Below, piece by piece: positions 4,551 through 6,347 of a stretch of 6,347 nucleotides of DNA (the first letter of the stretch is position 1; each line of letters begins with the position of its first letter). This DNA comes from Mageeibacillus sp. UBA5734 (GTDB lineage Bacteria > Bacillota > Clostridia > Saccharofermentanales > UBA5734), in assembly GCA_002419365.1 (NCBI GenBank), contig DIGA01000075.1, positions 1-6,347 of the forward strand. The letters are read 5' to 3'. A program made the translations under genes and the position numbers. The notes under the pieces are model-generated. The model was not told the origin of the DNA, searched no databases, and saw only the letters and a program-made list of their open reading frames with translations.

Positions 4551-5624
4551 ATGTCAAGCCGTGTCCTGATGAAAGGGAACGAAGTCATTGCTGAAGCGGC
4601 TGTCCGCGCGGGCTGCCGCCATTATTTTGGTTATCCGATCACGCCACAGACTGAGGTTATGCACTACATGGCCAAGCGTATGCCGGAGGTCGGTGGCACC
4701 ATGCTGCAGGCCGAAAGTGAGGTCGCTGCGATCAATATGGTCTATGGCGCAGCTGCTGCGGGTGCCCGGGTCATGACGACCAGTTCCAGTCCTGGCATCA
4801 GCCTCAAGCAGGAGGGGTTCTCCTACATCGCCGGTGCTGAACTGCCGGCCGTCGTGGTCAATGTCGTCCGCTCCGGCCCCGGCCTGGGTGGAATTCTGCC
4901 GGCCCAGGGTGACTACTTCCAGGCCACCAAGGGCGGCGGCCATGGTGACTATCGCAACATCGTCCTGGCTCCGGCCAGCATCCAGGAACTGTATGAACTG
5001 ACTGTCGAAGCTTTCAACCTGGCAGACCGCTACCGCATGCTGGCCCTGATCCTGGGTGACGGTGCGCTGGGCCAGATGATGGAGCCAGTGGCTTTCCGGG
5101 AAACCGAACCGATCGAACAAGTTGAAAAGCCCTGGGCTCTGACTGGCCGCAAGGGCCGTGCCGAACACAACACCATCCAGTCCATCTACATCGAAGCGGA
5201 TGTCATGGAGGTGTTTAACGCCAAGCTCCAGGCCAAATATGCAGACGTCACACGCCGCGAGACCCGCGTTGAAACCGTCGACTGTGACGACGCCGAGGTC
5301 GTCCTGACTGCGTTTGGCCTGACCAGCCGGATCTGCCGCAATGTCATGCACCAGGCAGCCAAAGAGGGGATCAAGGTCGGACTGGTCCGTCCGATCACCT
5401 TGTGGCCTTTTCCGAGCCAGACGTACGCGGACATCGCAGCCCAATCATCGGTCAAAGCGATTCTAGATATTGAATTGAACTGCGGCCAGATGGTCGAGGA
5501 TGTCCGGCTTGCCGTCAATGGCGTCAAACCCGTCCATTTCCACGGCCGCACCGGCGGCAATCTGCCCACTGTGCAGGAAATCCTCGAGCTGGTGCGCCAG
5601 CTGGCAGGGAGGAGCGCGACATGA
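4551..5624 (+). CDS. vorB: 2-oxoacid:ferredoxin oxidoreductase alpha subunit, VorB type
   Basis: A 357-residue protein, normal length for the alpha subunit of 2-oxoacid:acceptor oxidoreductases. It corresponds to the pyrimidine-binding and transketolase-C-like domains of pyruvate:ferredoxin oxidoreductase. Visible: LMKGNEVIAEAAVRAGC at the N-terminus; YFGYPITPQTE (about 25-35), which lines the cofactor/substrate site; LQAESEVAAINMVYGAA; SSSPGISLKQEG; SGPGLGGI followed by DYFQATKGGGHGDYR; LGDGALGQMMEP; and VGLVRPITLWPFP in the C-terminal domain. The pattern is that of proteins annotated as 3-methyl-2-oxobutanoate dehydrogenase subunit VorB in Clostridia. Substrate (branched-chain 2-oxoacids or 2-oxoglutarate) cannot be separated by eye. 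The stop overlaps the next start as ATGA (5621-5624). Confidence 0.94.
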   Translation: MSSRVLMKGNEVIAEAAVRAGCRHYFGYPITPQTEVMHYMAKRMPEVGGTMLQAESEVAAINMVYGAAAAGARVMTTSSSPGISLKQEGFSYIAGAELPAVVVNVVRSGPGLGGILPAQGDYFQATKGGGHGDYRNIVLAPASIQELYELTVEAFNLADRYRMLALILGDGALGQMMEPVAFRETEPIEQVEKPWALTGRKGRAEHNTIQSIYIEADVMEVFNAKLQAKYADVTRRETRVETVDCDDAEVVLTAFGLTSRICRNVMHQAAKEGIKVGLVRPITLWPFPSQTYADIAAQSSVKAILDIELNCGQMVEDVRLAVNGVKPVHFHGRTGGNLPTVQEILELVRQLAGRSAT

Positions 5625-6347
5625 AACCAGTCTTTACCCGCACCACCGGCTTGACAGACAAGCCCTTCCATTACTGCCCCGGTTGCACCCATGGCATCAT
5701 TCACCGCCTGATCGCCGAAGTCATGGTCGAGATGAATATCCTGGACACCACCGTTGGCGTGTCACCGGTCGGATGCACCTATAACAACTATGAATATTTC
5801 GCCTGCGACATGATCCAGGCGGCCCATGGCCGGGCACCGGCCGTCGGCACAGCGATCAAGCGCGTCCATCCGGACAACATGGTTTTCACCTATCAGGGCG
5901 ATGGCGACCTGGCTGCCATTGGTGCAGCTGAGATCGTCCATGCGGCCGCCCGTGGTGAAAAAATCTCCACCTTTTTTGTCAATAACGCCATCTATGGCAT
6001 GACATCCGGCCAGATGGCCCCGACGACCCTGGTTGGCCAGGTGACAACAACTTCGCCGTTTGGCCGCCGCCCTGAATTTGAAGGATTTCCAATCAATGTC
6101 AGCGAGATGATCGCGACTTTGCGCGGGGCCGTCTATGTGGAACGCGTCGCGGTCAATGATTTTGCCCACATCAACAAGGCCAAGAAAGCCATCCGCAAGG
6201 CTTTCCGGGTCCAGCAGGAAGGATTGGGCTTTTCCATGGTCGAAATCCTCTCGACCTGTCCGACCAACTGGGGCAAAGATCCGGTTTCTTCATTGCGCTG
6301 GATGGAAGATGCGATGTTCAAACAATACCCGCTCGGTGTGTATCGCG
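5621..6347 (+). CDS. 2-oxoacid:ferredoxin oxidoreductase beta subunit (TPP binding), cut by the right edge
   Basis: The ATG at 5621 overlaps the vorB stop by four bases and has GGGAGG (5607-5612) eight bases upstream. The first 242 codons are present and the frame is open to the window end. The subunit binds thiamine pyrophosphate and one [4Fe-4S] cluster. Visible: HYCPGCTHG with C19 and C22; SPVGC with C52; STCPTNW with C213, these four being the likely cluster ligands by comparison with the crystallised archaeal enzymes; and the TPP motif GDGDLAAIG (93-101) ending at VNNAIYGMTSGQMAPTT (120-136), where the N and main chain bind Mg and diphosphate. The visible end, YPLGVY, is close to the usual C-terminal part of this subunit, so few residues should be missing. 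The gamma subunit should follow just beyond the window. Confidence 0.94.
   Translation, partial: MKPVFTRTTGLTDKPFHYCPGCTHGIIHRLIAEVMVEMNILDTTVGVSPVGCTYNNYEYFACDMIQAAHGRAPAVGTAIKRVHPDNMVFTYQGDGDLAAIGAAEIVHAAARGEKISTFFVNNAIYGMTSGQMAPTTLVGQVTTTSPFGRRPEFEGFPINVSEMIATLRGAVYVERVAVNDFAHINKAKKAIRKAFRVQQEGLGFSMVEILSTCPTNWGKDPVSSLRWMEDAMFKQYPLGVYR

Noticed and set aside
4554..5444. 296-codon open frame on the minus strand opposite vorB
   Set aside because: It mirrors the codon structure of vorB, which has clear family motifs on the + strand. It has no ribosome binding site or recognisable domain of its own.
5999..6010. ATGACATCCGGC in the beta subunit matching the 18-bp repeat of the ATPase gene
   Set aside because: It encodes the conserved MTSG of the TPP motif. 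An 11-12 base match using preferred codons is expected by chance.

Overview
The window reads as chromosome of an anaerobic bacterium, most probably a member of the Clostridia (Bacillota) or a close relative. Three things point there: a MutS2 ending in an Smr domain, an archaeal-type (COG3635) phosphoglycerate mutase of the kind common in Clostridia, and a VorB-type 2-oxoacid:ferredoxin oxidoreductase operon. Genes are moderately GC-rich, carry clear Shine-Dalgarno sites and use sigma-70-like promoters. No genus can be named from this sequence alone.

Layout. (1) 1-1371 (+): C-terminal part of MutS2, cut by the left edge, ending at a hairpin (1371-1398). (2) 2672-1437 (-): apgM, convergent with mutS2, with a good promoter and a perfect dyad at the expected transcription start. 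(3) 2941-3768 (+): a P-loop (SIMIBI-like) ATPase, divergent from apgM, whose first codons carry an 18-bp tandem duplication and a 21-bp palindrome. (4) About 3769-4190: a non-coding block made of two oppositely oriented arrays of a degenerate repeat with an exact 52-bp period. This is the most unusual part of the window. (5) 4188-4269: AT-rich control region with an inverted repeat and a TTGCGG-17-TATAAT promoter. (6) 4334-6347 (+): operon for a four-subunit-type oxidoreductase: delta (two [4Fe-4S] clusters), alpha (VorB) and beta (TPP binding, cut by the right edge). A gamma subunit is expected just downstream.

How the genes fit together. The 4334-6347 genes are tightly coupled: the delta stop lies inside the alpha ribosome binding site, and alpha and beta overlap by ATGA. 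They should form one complex that oxidatively decarboxylates a 2-oxoacid (branched-chain or 2-oxoglutarate) to an acyl-CoA and reduced ferredoxin, or runs in reverse. The ATPase upstream may be a partner or maturation factor, but that rests on gene proximity only. MutS2 and apgM are housekeeping neighbours.

Main points to check: the inverted double array of 52-bp repeats; a likely compensated frameshift pair in the MutS2 linker (about 960-1105); and three dyads placed like operators (2721-2740, 3007-3027, 4188-4219).
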